Positions 41,963 to 49,548 of a stretch of DNA of 64,000 nt are shown piece after piece. Each line of letters begins with the position of its first letter. Positions within the stretch are counted from its first letter, which is position 1. The position numbers and the translations under genes are program-made. The stretch lies in contig NZ_CAMLHX010000014.1 of the NCBI RefSeq assembly GCF_946479965.1, forward strand, positions 1 through 64,000, given 5' to 3'. The DNA comes from an uncultured Mucilaginibacter sp. GTDB lineage: Bacteria > Bacteroidota > Bacteroidia > Sphingobacteriales > Sphingobacteriaceae. Under the pieces are notes generated by a model that was not told the DNA's origin, did no database searches, and saw only the letters and a program-made list of their open reading frames with translations.

Positions 41963-42958
41963 TTAGTCTTTAATGTATGGGTAATCTTTTTGTACGTAAA
42001 CGTCGGTATAAAGCTCCGTTGCTTCAGGCCATGGCGACTCTTCTGCAAATTTTACAGCTTCGTCAACCTCAGCTTTTATTTTCGCGTCCATATCCTCAAA
42101 CCACTTCTCATCAGCATACTTGTTCTTTTCAATAGCTGCTTTAACCGTTTCAATAGGATCTTTCGCTTTATAGCTTTCCAATTCCTCTTTAGTACGATAT
42201 TTCTGCGGATCAGACATAGAGTGACCTTTATAACGGTAGGTACGCATCTCCAGGAATGTAGGGCCTTCGCCGGCACGGGCACGGGAAACAGCCTCATCCA
42301 TTGCCGCATGTACAGCAATAGGGTCCATACCATCAACAGCTGATGACGGGATACCGTAAGGCAAGCCCAGTTTGTATATATCAGTTTGTATAGTGGTACG
42401 CTGTACTGAAGTACCCATTGCGTAACCATTGTTCTCGCAAATAAATATAACGGGCAGCTTCCAAAGGGCAGCCATGTTAAAGGTTTCGTTCAATGCGCCC
42501 TGGCGCACCGCGCCGTCACCCATGTAAGCAACGTTAACAAAGTCGGTACCTTTAAATTTTTCTGCAAAGGCAACACCTGCACCTAGTGGTATTTGGCCGC
42601 CAACTATACCATGGCCACCATAAAAATGATGCTCTTTACTAAACATGTGCATGGAGCCACCTTTACCTTTTGAGCATCCGGTTGCTTTGCCATACAGCTC
42701 GGCCATTATAGCGTTGCAGCTTATGCCCTGGGCAATAGCATGCGCATGATCGCGGTAGGCGGTGATCATACTATCCCCCTTTTTCATTACAGACATGGCC
42801 CCGGCCAAAACGGCTTCCTGACCTATGTACAAATGGCAAAAGCCTCTGATTTTTTGCTGACCGTATAGTTGTCCTGCCTTTTCTTCGAACCTACGCATTA
42901 ACAGCATAGCTTCGTACCACATCAGATAAGTGTCTTTAGTTATTTCGATTGAACTCAT
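41963..42958 (-). CDS. pdhA: Pyruvate dehydrogenase E1 component, alpha subunit
   Basis: A 331-residue E1-alpha with the thiamine-diphosphate motif MGDGAVRQGALNETFNMAALW to ENN, the AYRDHAHAIAQGI motif and the phosphorylation-loop-like TYRYKGHSMSDPQ. It decarboxylates pyruvate and hands the acetyl group to E2. It is first in a two-gene unit with pdhC. Confidence 0.96.
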   Translation of the reverse strand: MSSIEITKDTYLMWYEAMLLMRRFEEKAGQLYGQQKIRGFCHLYIGQEAVLAGAMSVMKKGDSMITAYRDHAHAIAQGISCNAIMAELYGKATGCSKGKGGSMHMFSKEHHFYGGHGIVGGQIPLGAGVAFAEKFKGTDFVNVAYMGDGAVRQGALNETFNMAALWKLPVIFICENNGYAMGTSVQRTTIQTDIYKLGLPYGIPSSAVDGMDPIAVHAAMDEAVSRARAGEGPTFLEMRTYRYKGHSMSDPQKYRTKEELESYKAKDPIETVKAAIEKNKYADEKWFEDMDAKIKAEVDEAVKFAEESPWPEATELYTDVYVQKDYPYIKD

Positions 42959-42988
42959 TTATAAATCTTCCGTTTGCAGATTAATGCG

Positions 42989-42996
42989 CAAATCTA
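42989..42996 (-). promoter_or_regulatory. -7 promoter element TAGATTTG for pdhA
   Basis: CAAATCTA on the plus strand; full TAnnTTTG match 30 bases before the pdhA start. The leader would be about 25 bases. A -33 TTTG is not seen at normal spacing. Confidence 0.5.
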
Positions 42997-43217
42997 ATTA
43001 TATATCCCAAAAAACCGAAAACGACACGTAAAAAGATTGCTTTTGATTTGCTTAAACGTTATAGTTTAGGTAACAATATAATATCGGCACTTTTATTTGC
43101 CGAATCATTCAAAATTGATTGCAAATTGGGCGAGCTAATACAAACCTGACAGTATTATAACTTTTGCATTTTAACAATTGTTGAAAGTTAATTTTTTGTT
43201 AAATAAGCAATAAAGTA

Positions 43218-43248
43218 TTTGGTTTTTTGAAAAATATGAATAGTTTTG
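43218..43248 (+). promoter_or_regulatory. Full Bacteroidota promoter, TTTG-N19-TAGTTTTG
   Basis: TTTG at 43218-43221, then exactly 19 bases, then TAGTTTTG at 43241-43248. Both boxes and spacing match the Bacteroidota sigma-A consensus. It drives the NlpC/P60 gene with a transcription start near 43254. Confidence 0.8.
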
Positions 43249-43319
43249 TGGGCAACCTGATCCGGAGTGTATCATTTAATGAACAAAATCATTAAAAAAC
43301 AAAACGAAACAAGGACTAA

Positions 43320-43892
43320 ATGAAGAAAACATTACTGGCGATTGCCCTACTTTTCAGCGTTTTAGCCGTTCAGGCACAGACAAAAACCGTTCCAAGTCAG
43401 GCAACGGAAAAGGCTCCGGAAGAGCAAGAAAGTTTAGCAAAAGATTATTTATCGCAAATTATGGGTGTTGCGCTTAATGCAACATCAAACATGAAGCTGT
43501 TTAACTTTGTGTATGATTGGATAGGTACCCCTTACCGTTTTGGCGGAGCTACTAAAAAAGGAATTGACTGTTCTGCTTTTACAAAGCAACTATATGATCA
43601 GGTTTTTAACCTGGATATAAAACGTAACTCACGTGATATTTTCAGCATGGTTAGCCCGGTTAAAAAAACTGAGTTGAAAGAAGGTGACCTGGTTTTCTTC
43701 AAAATACATAGCCGCAGCATATCGCACGTTGGTATTTATTTAGGTGATAACCGTTTTGCACACGCCTCTTCGCGCGGTGTGGCAATTAGCAGCCTTGATG
43801 ATAATTATTACAGCCGTTACTTTTATAAAGGCGGTCGTTTATTAGCGTCTTTCAAAAAAGAATTAGAAATTACCGAAGATCAAGTACAATAG
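43320..43892 (+). CDS. NlpC/P60-family cell-wall hydrolase
   Basis: A 190-residue protein with a signal peptide (1-19, AVQAQ) and an NlpC/P60 catalytic domain. Catalytic Cys84 sits in GIDCSAFTK; the His is in ISHVGIYLGDNRFAHASS. It probably cleaves peptidoglycan stem peptides in the periplasm. It has a full-consensus promoter and its own terminator. Confidence 0.92.
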   Translation: MKKTLLAIALLFSVLAVQAQTKTVPSQATEKAPEEQESLAKDYLSQIMGVALNATSNMKLFNFVYDWIGTPYRFGGATKKGIDCSAFTKQLYDQVFNLDIKRNSRDIFSMVSPVKKTELKEGDLVFFKIHSRSISHVGIYLGDNRFAHASSRGVAISSLDDNYYSRYFYKGGRLLASFKKELEITEDQVQ

Positions 43893-43917
43893 TATATTGT
43901 ATCGTTAATATTGATAT

Positions 43918-43950
43918 ATCCTTTCGCTTTTTAGTGAAAGGATTTTTTTT
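43918..43950 (+). terminator. Rho-independent terminator of the NlpC/P60 gene
   Basis: Arms ATCCTTTCGCT (43918-43928) and AGTGAAAGGAT (43933-43943) pair with one G-T, loop TTTT, and are followed by T7. It lies 26 bases after the stop. Confidence 0.85.
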
Positions 43951-43956
43951 GCCCAT

Positions 43957-45078
43957 ATGACAAGTCGCCTAAATCTTTTTATTGCTATTATGGGTTGTAC
44001 ATGCCTCATTCTGGGCTGCGAAGCGGCACAGCCGATAGTGAAAGAAAGCGTATCGACAGCTCAAATTGCGGCACAAACACCCCCACCCCTAAAATTGCCC
44101 GATTCTGTTTGCATTGCCGCTGTTGGCGATATAATGCTGGGGACCTCATATCCCGACAATAACACTTTATCCCCTGATAGCGCCTTAAATAGTTTTAATT
44201 ATGTAAAGCAACATTTGCAAAATGCTGATGTTGCTTTTGGTAATCTTGAAGGCACCTTGCTTGACGGCGGCCAACCTGCACATTATAAACTGCATTTAAA
44301 AAGCAAAGCGTATTTATTTAGGATGCCGGCTAAATATTGCGGGATTTTAAAGGAAGCAGGATTTGATGTATTGAGCCTTGCTAACAATCACATTGGCGAC
44401 TTTGCACAAGCGGGACGTAATAGCACCGTAAATGCTTTAGACAGCTGCGGCATACATCATGCGGGCTTGTTAGAACATCCTTCAACCGAGTTTGAAATAA
44501 AGGGTGTAAAATATGGGTTCTGCGCATTTGCACCTAACAGTCACACCCTATCAATTCTTGATATGAAAGGTGCTGCCAAGATCATCAGCAATTTGAAACA
44601 GCGTTGCAATGTAGTGATCGTATCGTTTCACGGCGGAGCTGAAGGGCCGGAGTTTGAACATGTGGCAGCTGCCGGCGAATCTTACTTTGGTGAGCGGCGC
44701 GGAGATCTGCGCGCTTTTGCGCATAACGCCATTGATAGTGGAGCTGATATAATATTGGGTCATGGCCCGCATGTAAGCAGGGCAATGGAAATTTATAAAG
44801 ACAGACTGATAGCCTATAGCCTGGGTAATTTTTGCACTTACCGTGGTGTAGGCATTGATGGTGTTTCAGGCATTGCGCCGCTGTTAAAAGTTTATGTTAA
44901 CCGCAAAGGCGAATTTTTAAGCGGTAACATCATTTCGGCTAAGCAAAGCAGGGAAAGGCGTGTTGAGCCCGATACATTGCACCGGGCTGCTAAACGCATA
45001 AAATGGCTTACTGCTGCTGACTTTCCCGATAGCAAATTGGCTATATCAGAAACAGGCATGCTCACAATTGTAAGGTAA
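43957..45078 (+). CDS. CapA-family lipoprotein (metallophosphatase fold)
   Basis: A 373-residue lipoprotein (lipobox LILGC) with the CapA/PgsA motifs in order: AAVGDIMLGT, FGNLEGTLLDGG, SLANNHIGDF, SFHGGAE and HGPHVSRAME with SLGNF. The family is linked to capsule or polyglutamate synthesis and has a calcineurin-like fold. No partner capsule genes are visible here. Confidence 0.88.
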   Translation: MTSRLNLFIAIMGCTCLILGCEAAQPIVKESVSTAQIAAQTPPPLKLPDSVCIAAVGDIMLGTSYPDNNTLSPDSALNSFNYVKQHLQNADVAFGNLEGTLLDGGQPAHYKLHLKSKAYLFRMPAKYCGILKEAGFDVLSLANNHIGDFAQAGRNSTVNALDSCGIHHAGLLEHPSTEFEIKGVKYGFCAFAPNSHTLSILDMKGAAKIISNLKQRCNVVIVSFHGGAEGPEFEHVAAAGESYFGERRGDLRAFAHNAIDSGADIILGHGPHVSRAMEIYKDRLIAYSLGNFCTYRGVGIDGVSGIAPLLKVYVNRKGEFLSGNIISAKQSRERRVEPDTLHRAAKRIKWLTAADFPDSKLAISETGMLTIVR

Positions 45079-45081
45079 AAG

Positions 45082-45267
45082 CTAAGCCTCGTCTTTGGTG
45101 TTGCGCACTAAGCCTATCCCCGTCAAAAAAAAGATCAAACTTATTACCCCTATCACAGTAAGGTTAACAACATCACCGTCGCGTTGTATAATCATAACGC
45201 CGGTATAAATAAGGCCAATAATGCCTAATACTGATAGTATTGTGCCAAAAGTTCGTTTTACGTTCAT
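45082..45267 (-). CDS. Small two-helix membrane protein
   Basis: A 61-residue protein with two transmembrane helices (about 8-26 and 35-53) and a short loop; unrecognised. Similar small inner-membrane proteins are common in Bacteroidota. It lies tail-to-tail with the CapA gene, 3 bases apart. Confidence 0.65.
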   Translation of the reverse strand: MNVKRTFGTILSVLGIIGLIYTGVMIIQRDGDVVNLTVIGVISLIFFLTGIGLVRNTKDEA

Positions 45268-45359
45268 AGGTTACATCTAAAAATTATTCATTATTTTTAG
45301 AAACAAATTACAATCCAATTAATCTAAATAACCTAACCTAGTACTTAAAACATATATAA

Positions 45360-46298
45360 ATGCAAGGCCAGATAGTAACTTTTATATTAGTATTTATCAT
45401 ATTGATAATACTTTTTTCTTCGTTTGTGACTGTAAAACAGGGCACTATTGCAGTAATTACCGTATTTGGCAAATACCGTAGAATACTAACGCCGGGCCTT
45501 AATTTCAAGATCCCCCTTATAGAGGCCATCTACTCTAAAATATCTATACAGAATCGATCAGTCGAGCTGGAGTTCCAGGCTGTTACGTTTGACCAGGCCA
45601 ACGTATATTTTAAAGCGATGATACTGTTCTCTGTGCTGGATCAGCAGGAAGAAACCATAAAGAACGTTGCCTTTAAGTTTGTCGACGAGCGCAATTTAAT
45701 GCAGGCACTTATCCGTACTGTAGAAGGTTCTATCCGTGCCTTTGTGGCAACCAAACGCCAGTCGGAAGTATTGATACTGCGCCGTGATATTGTTGAACAC
45801 GTTAAAGAGCAACTGGATTTGATACTGGAAGGCTGGGGTTATCATTTGCAGGATCTGCAATTAAACGATATTACTTTTGACGAGGTGATTATGAAATCGA
45901 TGAGCCAGGTGGTAGCATCAAACAATCTAAAGGCAGCTGCCGAAAACGAGGGTCAGGCTTTATTGATCACCAAAACCAAAGCCGCCGAAGCCGAGGGTAA
46001 CGCCATCAAGATATCTGCCGAGGCCGAGCGCCAGGCGTCGCAATTGCGCGGGCAGGGCGTGGCGCTTTTCCGTCAGGAAGTTGCCAAAGGTATGAGTGCA
46101 GCCGCTAAAGAAATGGAGCAGGCACACATGGACACCTCGGTAATACTATTTACCATGTGGACAGAATCCATCAAGCATTTTGCGGAAAACTCTGAGGGCA
46201 ATGTTATATTCCTGGACGGCTCAACCGACTCCATGCAGCAAACCATGAAACAACTGATGAGCTTGAATGTAATGCAGCAGATGGATAAGAAGAAATAA
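45360..46298 (+). CDS. Slipin / SPFH (band 7) membrane-scaffold protein
   Basis: A 312-residue protein with one N-terminal helix (about 5-26), an SPFH domain (TVKQGTIAVITVFGKYRRIL, EAIYSKISIQNRSVELEFQAV), then a coiled-coil region (AENEGQALLITKTKAAEAEGN). These build oligomeric membrane microdomains as in stomatin, HflC and QmcA. No partner peptidase (NfeD) gene is adjacent. Confidence 0.92.
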   Translation: MQGQIVTFILVFIILIILFSSFVTVKQGTIAVITVFGKYRRILTPGLNFKIPLIEAIYSKISIQNRSVELEFQAVTFDQANVYFKAMILFSVLDQQEETIKNVAFKFVDERNLMQALIRTVEGSIRAFVATKRQSEVLILRRDIVEHVKEQLDLILEGWGYHLQDLQLNDITFDEVIMKSMSQVVASNNLKAAAENEGQALLITKTKAAEAEGNAIKISAEAERQASQLRGQGVALFRQEVAKGMSAAAKEMEQAHMDTSVILFTMWTESIKHFAENSEGNVIFLDGSTDSMQQTMKQLMSLNVMQQMDKKK

Positions 46299-46357
46299 TT
46301 TCGGATATCGGATTTTCGATTTCGGATTTATATCATTTGAAATTGAAAATCTGATAT
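46299..46357. repeat. TTTCGGATATCGGATTTTCG repeat
   Basis: TTTCGGATATCGGATTTTCGA followed by TTTCGGATTTATATC fills the convergent gap between the slipin and DUF1801 genes. The same family occurs inside mqnD at 51339-51420. Confidence 0.6.
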
Positions 46358-46789
46358 TTATTTTTCAGCGGTGGCTTCAACGCCAAAGCGTATGGCTGCT
46401 TTAAGCACTTCAAGGTTTATATCTTTTAGTTTTTTAAACTTAATACAGTAACTGGTTACGCTAGCCTTACCTATTTCCTTTCCAAACGTTTGAGGCAAGT
46501 AAGTCTTATCTTTTATACCAAGGATATACACAGAAAGGCCGCTTGTGTTTGCGCTTAAACCAATCTGAAAAAAATCCCTGGTCTTTCCATCAGCATATTT
46601 TATGGTGTAACATCCATAGCCTATATTGGGGTTGCTAACAGTTTTGTTTTCGTTGTTTTTGCCATTATCAAACCATAATTTACAACCCGGCAAAACATCA
46701 AGTATATACTGGTGCAGGTCTTGCATATCAATGCGCTTTGCTTCAGGTTGACTCTTAATATAGTCGTGGATCTCGTTTTCTACGTTCAT
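46358..46789 (-). CDS. DUF1801-like small cytoplasmic protein
   Basis: A 143-residue protein of the DUF1801/YdhG type: an N-terminal helix (EIHDYIKSQPEAKR), a central IKYADGKTRDFFQIGLSAN beta sheet and the YILGIKDKTYLPQTFGK motif. Function unknown. ATG at 46789 begins MNVENEIHDY; an in-frame upstream start at 46831 would overlap the hflX promoter region. Confidence 0.78.
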   Translation of the reverse strand: MNVENEIHDYIKSQPEAKRIDMQDLHQYILDVLPGCKLWFDNGKNNENKTVSNPNIGYGCYTIKYADGKTRDFFQIGLSANTSGLSVYILGIKDKTYLPQTFGKEIGKASVTSYCIKFKKLKDINLEVLKAAIRFGVEATAEK

Positions 46790-46839
46790 ATTCAAATGCT
46801 GTGTGGCTGCTCTGTTTTTCAAATTTCGCAATAATTCCT

Positions 46840-46847
46840 TATCTTTG
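46840..46847 (+). promoter_or_regulatory. -7 promoter element TATCTTTG upstream of hflX (distal)
   Basis: Full TAnnTTTG match. Transcription would start near 46854, right at the ATG of the remnant reading frame at 46855, about 195 bases before hflX. Confidence 0.5.
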
Positions 46848-46854
46848 CACCATC

Positions 46855-46941
46855 ATGAATATTACTGCAATAGTTTAATACTTTGGCCCCAAGGCAAGCT
46901 ATTCTCAAATAGCCGGATCGGAGTATCCCATTTTTAATTAA
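46855..46941 (+). pseudogene. Possible N-terminal remnant of a prephenate dehydratase
   Basis: From the ATG at 46855 the frame reads MNITAIV, a stop, then YFGPKASYSQIAGSEYPIFN and another stop. The second part resembles the opening of prephenate dehydratase (a xGPKGSYSxxA motif soon after the start). If real, it is a broken remnant that still has a -7 promoter and leaderless start. Alternatively this is the 5' leader of hflX: GCTATT-CTCA-AATAGC and GGAT-N6-ATCC can form small hairpins. Confidence 0.35.
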
Positions 46942-46987
46942 TTAAGTTTATTATTGAATGTTTGTCGGCTATGGCTGTGCACTTGTG

Positions 46988-46995
46988 TATTTTTG
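46988..46995 (+). promoter_or_regulatory. -7 promoter element TATTTTTG upstream of hflX (proximal)
   Basis: Full TAnnTTTG match 53 bases before the hflX start. A TTTG lies 23 bases upstream (46961-46964), four more than the usual spacing. It would give a leader of about 45 bases. Confidence 0.5.
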
Positions 46996-47048
46996 TCGCA
47001 AGATGTGGCTTTGCTAATTGGCATTCCCATTGATAGGATCATTACTGA

Positions 47049-48233
47049 ATGAGAAAGAAATTTTATGACACTGCTATAAAGCAGGAGCGCGCTGTGCTTG
47101 TTGGTGTTATTACCGCCAACGAAAGCGACGAACGTGCTAAAGAATATTTAGAGGAGCTGGAGTTTTTAGTGGAAACAGCCGGAGCTGAAACCGTGAAGGT
47201 GTTTACGCAGAAACTGCAAAAGCCAGACCGTGCCACGTTTGTAGGCTCGGGCCGTTTAGAGGATATTAAAGCTTTTGTAATAGAGGAAGAGATTGACATG
47301 GTGGTGTTTGACGATGAGTTAACGCCATCGCAACTGCGCAATATTGAGAATGAGCTACAGGTTAAGATATTAGACCGTAACAACCTGATACTGGATATTT
47401 TTGCCAATCGCGCTAAAACAGCACAGGCAAAAACACAGGTTGAACTGGCGCAACTGCAATACCTGCTGCCACGCCTTACCCGTTTATGGACGCACTTGGA
47501 GCGGCAAAAAGGTGGTATAGGTATGCGCGGACCGGGTGAATCGCAAATTGAGACGGACAGGCGTTTGATCCTGAATAAAATTGACCTGTTGAAGGACAAG
47601 CTAAAGGCTATTGATAAACAGAACGAAACGCAGCGCAAAAACAGGCAGCAAATGATACGCGTGGCACTGGTGGGTTATACTAACGTGGGTAAATCTACTA
47701 TTATGAATATGCTATCCAAATCGGATGTATTTGCCGAGAATAAGTTGTTTGCTACACTGGATACAACGGTACGTAAGGTAGTAATTGAAAATGTGCCTTT
47801 CCTGTTATCAGATACAGTTGGATTCATCCGCAAGTTGCCGCATGACCTGGTGGAGTGTTTCAAATCTACCTTAGATGAAGTACGCGAGGCTGACATTTTA
47901 ATCCACGTTGTTGATGTATCGCACCCAAGTTTTGAGGACCATATACGCGCTGTAAATGATACCCTGAGAGAGCTGGGCGCATTGGATAAACAAACCATTA
48001 TGGTGTTTAACAAGATAGACGCCTATCAGCCGGTACAAACACACAGCGAAGATGAATTACACACCATGACGCTGGAGGATTTTAAACATAGCTGGATGGC
48101 AAAGAACAACAACCCGGCAATATTTATATCAGCAACCGAGCGGGAGAATATTGATGAGTTTAGAAGTTTGATATATGAACATGTTAAGGATATACATACG
48201 AATAGGTATCCGTATGATAACTTGCTGTATTGA
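47049..48233 (+). CDS. hflX: GTPase HflX
   Basis: A 394-residue translation GTPase. The N-terminal HflX domain includes the GGIGMRGPGESQIETDRR loop, the Walker A is VALVGYTNVGKST, the switch region is DTVGFIRKLPHDL and the NKxD motif is VFNKIDAY. HflX splits stalled ribosomes, especially under stress or antibiotic exposure. A diverged second copy of its last ~30 codons lies at 49326. Confidence 0.96.
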   Translation: MRKKFYDTAIKQERAVLVGVITANESDERAKEYLEELEFLVETAGAETVKVFTQKLQKPDRATFVGSGRLEDIKAFVIEEEIDMVVFDDELTPSQLRNIENELQVKILDRNNLILDIFANRAKTAQAKTQVELAQLQYLLPRLTRLWTHLERQKGGIGMRGPGESQIETDRRLILNKIDLLKDKLKAIDKQNETQRKNRQQMIRVALVGYTNVGKSTIMNMLSKSDVFAENKLFATLDTTVRKVVIENVPFLLSDTVGFIRKLPHDLVECFKSTLDEVREADILIHVVDVSHPSFEDHIRAVNDTLRELGALDKQTIMVFNKIDAYQPVQTHSEDELHTMTLEDFKHSWMAKNNNPAIFISATERENIDEFRSLIYEHVKDIHTNRYPYDNLLY

Positions 48234-48237
48234 TTAA

Positions 48238-48270
48238 TAGAATCAAGAGTTAAGAATCAAGATGCAAGAG
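48238..48270. repeat. AATCAAGAGTTAAGAATCAAG repeat downstream of hflX
   Basis: TAGAATCAAGAGTTAAGAAT followed by CAAGATGCAAGAG; same family as at 8791, 25304 and 40145. Confidence 0.65.
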
Positions 48271-48298
48271 AGCGATGGGTTTTACCTGTCGCTTTTTT
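48271..48298 (+). terminator. Terminator of hflX
   Basis: AGCGA (48271-48275) pairs with TCGCT (48289-48293) with an inner GGT/ACC pairing, followed by T6. It lies 37 bases after the hflX stop. Confidence 0.65.
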
Positions 48299-48302
48299 GA
48301 TT

Positions 48303-49211
48303 TCACGGCCTTTTTATATCTGCTATCACCTCATCCAACAATCCATTAAATTCTTTCGGGTTTTCTATCATTGCATAATGCCCTGTGCCTTTGGTGTAGT
48401 ATATCTGGAAAGGGATATTTTTAGCCGTCATGTATTTGGTAATTGTCGGCGTTACATCGCTGTTGATGAGGTATAGCTTTTTACCCGCCTGTTTTAATTT
48501 GGCCGCTTCATCAAAACTTAAGTCTTGCTGCTCCATACTGGCAATGGCTATAGCGCTGTCTGTTTGCGCCACATCATTTAATATTCTCTTTTTTATATCT
48601 GCCGACGTTGTTTTAGAAAACAACGACTGTTCAAAATATTGAAAAGCTATCTTTTTAAAATTGCGCTTCATCTCGGCAATGGCAGCGGCGTATTCTTTTG
48701 CCGCGTTAGGGTTTTTCGGCTCGCCAACGTTTTTAAAGTTATCTATACCCACTAAGCCGATAATCGGTCCGGGATTGTCAACAACTGCCTGCAAGGCAAT
48801 ATCGCCCGACATAGAATGCCCTATCAGGATAACATTCTTTAAACCGAGCGCACCGATAACAGCATTCACATCGCCGGCATAAGTTTTAGTATCCCATTTA
48901 TCGCGGTTTTTTCCCGATTGCCCAAAGCCCGGCAGATCCATGGTTACAACCCGGTATTTTTTACCGAAGTACGAAACCTGGTCGGTCCAGTAGCCTTTGT
49001 TAATGGCCCAACCATGTATAAAAAATATTGTGGTATCGCTCCTGCCGGTATCGGTGTAGGCTATACTAACACCATTGTTGTTTATAGCAACCGGTGTGTC
49101 AATGGCAAGCGTGTCGGGCTGACCTGCATCGGTTTTCCTTTCAGATTGATTACAAGAAACTATGGCACCGGACAAAAGGAGGATGGCAATGATGTTGAAC
49201 AGCGATTTCAT
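48303..49211 (-). CDS. Alpha/beta-hydrolase lipoprotein
   Basis: A 302-residue lipoprotein (lipobox AIVSC, Cys20) with an alpha/beta-hydrolase fold: HGWAINKGYW, nucleophile elbow GHSMSGD and a catalytic His in GTGHYAMIENP. It would act in the periplasm or on the outer membrane as an esterase or lipase; substrate unknown. It lies between hflX and the hflX 3' remnant. Confidence 0.87.
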   Translation of the reverse strand: MKSLFNIIAILLLSGAIVSCNQSERKTDAGQPDTLAIDTPVAINNNGVSIAYTDTGRSDTTIFFIHGWAINKGYWTDQVSYFGKKYRVVTMDLPGFGQSGKNRDKWDTKTYAGDVNAVIGALGLKNVILIGHSMSGDIALQAVVDNPGPIIGLVGIDNFKNVGEPKNPNAAKEYAAAIAEMKRNFKKIAFQYFEQSLFSKTTSADIKKRILNDVAQTDSAIAIASMEQQDLSFDEAAKLKQAGKKLYLINSDVTPTITKYMTAKNIPFQIYYTKGTGHYAMIENPKEFNGLLDEVIADIKRP

Positions 49212-49325
49212 AATGTGCTTTTTGGAGATAACCGTCGAAAACTAGCAAAGTTTTTGTCTACAATCCATTAGCTAATAAGTATTTAACTTTATTTAACACA
49301 AACTGTCATTCTGAGAGATAGCATA

Positions 49326-49415
49326 GAGAATATTGAGGAGTTGAGGGCGATGCTTTACGAATACCTCAAAGGGATACATACGAAAAGGTATCCATATGCC
49401 ATCCCCATTAAATAA
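49326..49415 (+). pseudogene. Remnant duplicate of the hflX 3' end
   Basis: The frame reads ENIEELRAMLYEYLKGIHTK and continues RYPYAIPIK to a TAA stop. The real HflX ends ENIDEFRSLIYEHVKDIHTN then RYPYDNLLY: about two thirds of the positions match and the DNA is also similar. No start and no GTPase domain are present, so it is a stranded tail. Confidence 0.7.
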
Positions 49416-49519
49416 CCAAAAAAATAGTTTTATAATTGGGAGAATAAGTTATACATTCAGTCTATAAAAGCCCGAACAAAACCGAAGAGCGGATGATGTT
49501 ATATTGTGAAGCTGTAACA

Positions 49520-49527
49520 TAGTTTTG
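49520..49527 (+). promoter_or_regulatory. -7 promoter element TAGTTTTG for the thioredoxin-fold gene
   Basis: Full TAnnTTTG match 21 bases before the ATG at 49549; leader about 16 bases. No clear -33. Confidence 0.5.
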
Positions 49528-49548
49528 TGAAAGACATTATTAGACGCT

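Larger units (their letters stand above)
42959..43319. other. Divergent promoter region of pdhA and the NlpC/P60 gene
   Basis: No gene in 361 bases. It holds the minus-strand -7 element of pdhA (42989-42996) and a complete plus-strand promoter (43218-43248). The stretch between them is AT-rich and contains no hairpin or repeat I can identify. The NlpC transcript has a leader of about 65 bases. Confidence 0.55.
49212..49548. other. Gene-poor gap holding the hflX remnant and a dispersed repeat
   Basis: Apart from the remnant at 49326-49415, the gap holds GTCATTCTGAGAGATAGCAT at 49303, a degenerate form of a GTCATTCTGAGCGAAGCGAA repeat common in Bacteroidota intergenic DNA, and the -7 element of the thioredoxin-fold gene at 49520. 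Confidence 0.55.
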
